Assembly (NCBI GenBank): GCA_963803155.1
Contig: CAWDMN010000113.1
Span: forward strand, 47,243-111,242
Source of the DNA: CAWDMN01 sp963803155
GTDB taxonomy: Bacteria > Acidobacteriota > Terriglobia > Versatilivoradales > Versatilivoraceae
Reading direction: 5' to 3'
DNA length: 64,000 nucleotides
Both the position numbers and the translations under genes were made by a program. The first letter of the stretch is position 1, and every line of letters starts with the position of its first letter. Positions 62,101 to 64,000 of the stretch are shown piece after piece. The notes under the pieces are model-generated. The model had not been told where the DNA came from, did not search any database, and was given only the letters and a program-made list of their open reading frames with translations.

Positions 62101-63393
62101 ATGGGAATGACAATTGCGGAAAAAATACTGGCACGCGCCAGCGGCCTCGAGCAGGTGCGGCCGGGCGATATCATTGAACCAGCAGTCGACTTGGCAATGT
62201 CTCATGAAAATGCCGCCCTGGTCATCAACCAGTTTATGGAGATTTTCCAAGGGACCAGCCTTGCGCCGAAAGTATGGGCCCCGGATAAGATTGCCATCAT
62301 CTTCGACCATCGGGTCCCGGCGGAAAGTTCAAAAACCGCCAACAACCAGAAAAAAATCCGAAATTTCCTGACCGAACAAGGCATTAAAAAGTTTCACGAG
62401 ATCCGGGGGGACGAAGGGGGCATCTGCCACCAGATCCTTCCGGAGAATGGCTATGTGCGGCCAGGATTTGTGGTGGTGGGAACGGACTCCCACACCACGA
62501 GCCATGGCGCGTTGGGCGCATTTGCCATGGGTATCGGCGCCACCGAGATGGCCAGCATCTGGGCACTGGGATCGGTGCTGAACCTTGAAGTGCCAGGCAC
62601 AATCCGGGTGAATGTAAATGGCAAACTCCCCAGACACGTCTATGCCAAAGACCTCATCCTTCATCTGATCGGCAAGATCACCGCCAATGGCGCCACTTTC
62701 AAGGTGCTGGAATTCCACGGATCAGCCATTGAAAGAATGGGCTTGTCCGGGCGGCTGACCCTTTCCAACATGTCGGTGGAGGCTGGGGCCACGGCTGGCA
62801 TAATCCCCGCGGACGAAGAGACCCGGCGTTACCTCAAGGAAGAGGCCGGTGTCAAAGGCAAAATTCTCCCGCTGGATGCGGATAAAGATGCCGTCTACGA
62901 ACATGTTATAGACATCGATGCCACCCAACTCTCGCCTCTGATTGCTTGTCCGCATGCAGTGGATAATGTCAAGCCGGTCAAGGAAGTCGCGGGGAAAATA
63001 TTGGATCAAATCGTTATTGGATCCTGCACCAATGGCCGGCTGGATGACTTGGAAATTGCGGCAAAAATCCTCAAAGGGAATAAAGTCGCATCCAATGTCC
63101 GGCTGCTTGTTTTCCCCGCTTCCGCCAGAATTTATCAGCGGGCCATAAAGAAGGGGATCATCCAGACAATGGCTAAGAGCGGCGCCGTGATTATGAATCC
63201 AGGATGCGGTTGCTGCCTGGGCGTGCACCAGGGGGCTCTGGCTGACGGCGAAACGGCGCTGGCCACCACAAACCGGAATTTCAAGGGACGTATGGGCAAT
63301 CCTCAGGCTGAAGTCTATCTTTGCTCTCCAGCCACGGCCGCCGCTTCAGCCCTGACAGGCAGGATCACCGAACCGGGCAAGGGAGGGAGATAA
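62101..63393 (+). CDS. LeuC/homoaconitase-type hydro-lyase, large subunit
   Basis: 430 residues from ATG 62101 (AGGGAG upstream; ATG 62074 and 62107 are alternatives). Aconitase superfamily: SHENAALVINQ, FDHRVPAES, GTDSHTTSHGALGAFAMGIGA-type motif (split: GTDSHTTSHG and GIGATEMA), with [4Fe-4S] ligands C309 in GSCTNGR and C369/C372 in NPGCGCCLG. The length fits the prokaryotic LeuC/HacA type, not the 850-residue aconitase. Partner subunit is next (one base gap). Dehydrates and rehydrates malate-type acids; substrate depends on the small subunit. Reading as LeuC is doubtful because no leucine gene is near. Confidence 0.9.
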   Translation: MGMTIAEKILARASGLEQVRPGDIIEPAVDLAMSHENAALVINQFMEIFQGTSLAPKVWAPDKIAIIFDHRVPAESSKTANNQKKIRNFLTEQGIKKFHEIRGDEGGICHQILPENGYVRPGFVVVGTDSHTTSHGALGAFAMGIGATEMASIWALGSVLNLEVPGTIRVNVNGKLPRHVYAKDLILHLIGKITANGATFKVLEFHGSAIERMGLSGRLTLSNMSVEAGATAGIIPADEETRRYLKEEAGVKGKILPLDADKDAVYEHVIDIDATQLSPLIACPHAVDNVKPVKEVAGKILDQIVIGSCTNGRLDDLEIAAKILKGNKVASNVRLLVFPASARIYQRAIKKGIIQTMAKSGAVIMNPGCGCCLGVHQGALADGETALATTNRNFKGRMGNPQAEVYLCSPATAAASALTGRITEPGKGGR

Positions 63394-63394
63394 C

Positions 63395-63883
63395 ATGGCA
63401 AAAGTGGTAATGAAATTGGAGAACGATGTATCCACGGATGCAATTTATCCCGGCCGTTTCATGGCTACGGTGCTGCCAAACGAAACGCCTCAATTTGCCT
63501 TCGCGGATTACCAGGACTTCAACAGGAAGTTGAATCAAAAGGAAATCCCGCTGGGCAGCATCATTGTGGCGGGAAACAACTTCGGCTGCGGCTCCTCGCG
63601 CGAGCAGGCGGTGTCCTGTTTGAAAGGGCACGAGCTCGTGATTGTGGCAAAGAATTTTGCCCGCATTTTCCTCCAGAATTCCGTAAACCTGGGGCTGAAG
63701 ACCTTGACTGTGACTGACATTGAAGCGAATCAAGACGACGAATTAGAGATTGGATTAAACGAGGCGATCAACAAGACAAGCGGGAAAGTATTCAAGGTTG
63801 AGCCGCTCTCGGGCACAAGACAAGCAATGATAGATGCGGGCGGGCTGATCCCATATACCCGTTCGCGGCTCTTGAAGAAATAG
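63395..63883 (+). CDS. LeuD/homoaconitase-type hydro-lyase, small subunit
   Basis: 162 residues from ATG 63395 (GGGAGGGAGATAAC upstream). Swivelling-domain fold: ENDVSTDAIYPGRFMAT, then NNFGCGSSREQAV and a C-terminal KVEPLSGTRQAMIDAGGL. In related proteins the four residues after PGR form the substrate-specificity loop, commonly YLRT in homoaconitase and YLVY or YLVM in isopropylmalate isomerase. Here they are FMAT (F22-T25), which matches neither. This is direct evidence that the substrate may be unusual. Completes the operon. Confidence 0.9.
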   Translation: MAKVVMKLENDVSTDAIYPGRFMATVLPNETPQFAFADYQDFNRKLNQKEIPLGSIIVAGNNFGCGSSREQAVSCLKGHELVIVAKNFARIFLQNSVNLGLKTLTVTDIEANQDDELEIGLNEAINKTSGKVFKVEPLSGTRQAMIDAGGLIPYTRSRLLKK

Positions 63884-63885
63884 GA

Positions 63886-64000
63886 CTCCCTAGAAAATCC
63901 CCTCCAACGGAGGGGTCACCGCCCTCGGCGGTGGGGGTGGGTTCCAAGCGGGGAAAGCTTTCCTGAATTGGACCCACCCCACCCGCAAAGCGGGTTTCCC
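63886..64000 (+). repeat. dispersed repeat, family 5 (truncated by window end)
   Basis: CTCCCTAGAAAATCCCCTCC, ACGGAGGGGTCACC, GGGTGGGTTCCAAGCGGGGA and AAGCTTTCCTGAATTGG. Similar modules occur at 47937-48001. Starts three bases after the LeuD-type gene. Confidence 0.75.

Noticed and set aside
59840..63883. Reading the last operon as leucine biosynthesis (LeuB, LeuC, LeuD)
   Set aside because: LeuA is absent, an ALDH7 and a KRCGH lyase are interleaved, the dehydrogenase has RENTEDLYSG and SPIVRMR rather than isopropylmalate-type motifs, and the small subunit has FMAT in its loop.

Overview
The window looks like a chromosomal segment of a heterotrophic, polysaccharide-degrading Gram-negative bacterium, most likely an acidobacterium or a near relative. 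The clues are an Oar-type TonB-dependent receptor with an N-terminal carboxypeptidase-regulatory-like domain, many secreted glycoside hydrolases, Tat-type RRxFLK signal sequences, a two-component-regulator propeller protein, DUF4038 and GH109 proteins, and a multihaem cytochrome. This assignment rests on gene content only. Base composition is balanced. Strong GGAGG ribosome binding sites place many starts downstream of the longest open frame, and GTG/TTG starts are common. I found no tRNA, rRNA, CRISPR array, intact transposase or phage gene.

Layout. 1-9.5 kb: a partial sensor propeller protein, a GH63-type glucosidase, a large secreted esterase, a small membrane protein and an unrecognised protein made of two repeats. 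9.6-17.5 kb: a repeat element, a Fic protein, and three secreted glycosidase-like proteins (DUF4038, GH5, GH101/129-like). 18-26.5 kb: a BON protein, a c-haem/propeller/TPR protein, a giant BNR-repeat surface protein and a small protein. 27.3-31 kb: a two-component system whose kinase is split at a run of seven C, facing a SprA-like HExxH protein. 31.4-36.9 kb: an octahaem cytochrome, an amidohydrolase, GH109 and a PIG-L deacetylase. 36.9-43.6 kb: a minus-strand sugar operon (permease, isomerase, epimerase, aldolase, kinase). 44.2-47.8 kb: an amidohydrolase coupled to a clan GH-D lipoprotein. 48.1-55.2 kb: an Oar receptor behind a promoter with an overlapping palindromic operator, a LacI regulator and a gamma-glutamyltransferase. 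55.9-57.2 kb: GH16 fused to an ILEI-like domain. 57.4-63.9 kb: a plus-strand operon of TrmB regulator, ALDH7-type dehydrogenase, isocitrate/isopropylmalate dehydrogenase homologue, isocitrate-lyase/PEP-mutase-family lyase, and LeuC/LeuD-type hydro-lyase subunits.

How it works together (inference). Exported hydrolases and the Oar receptor would harvest glycans, and the isomerase-kinase-aldolase set would degrade the released sugar. The last operon is the best candidate for an undescribed pathway. Its lyase, dehydrogenase and hydro-lyase belong to families that all act on 3-substituted malates such as isocitrate, homoisocitrate or dimethylmalate. The small subunit has an unusual specificity loop, and no citrate-, homocitrate- or isopropylmalate-synthase is present.

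A second theme is several families of dispersed palindromic intergenic repeats. They recur across the window and even sit between genes inside the two largest operons.
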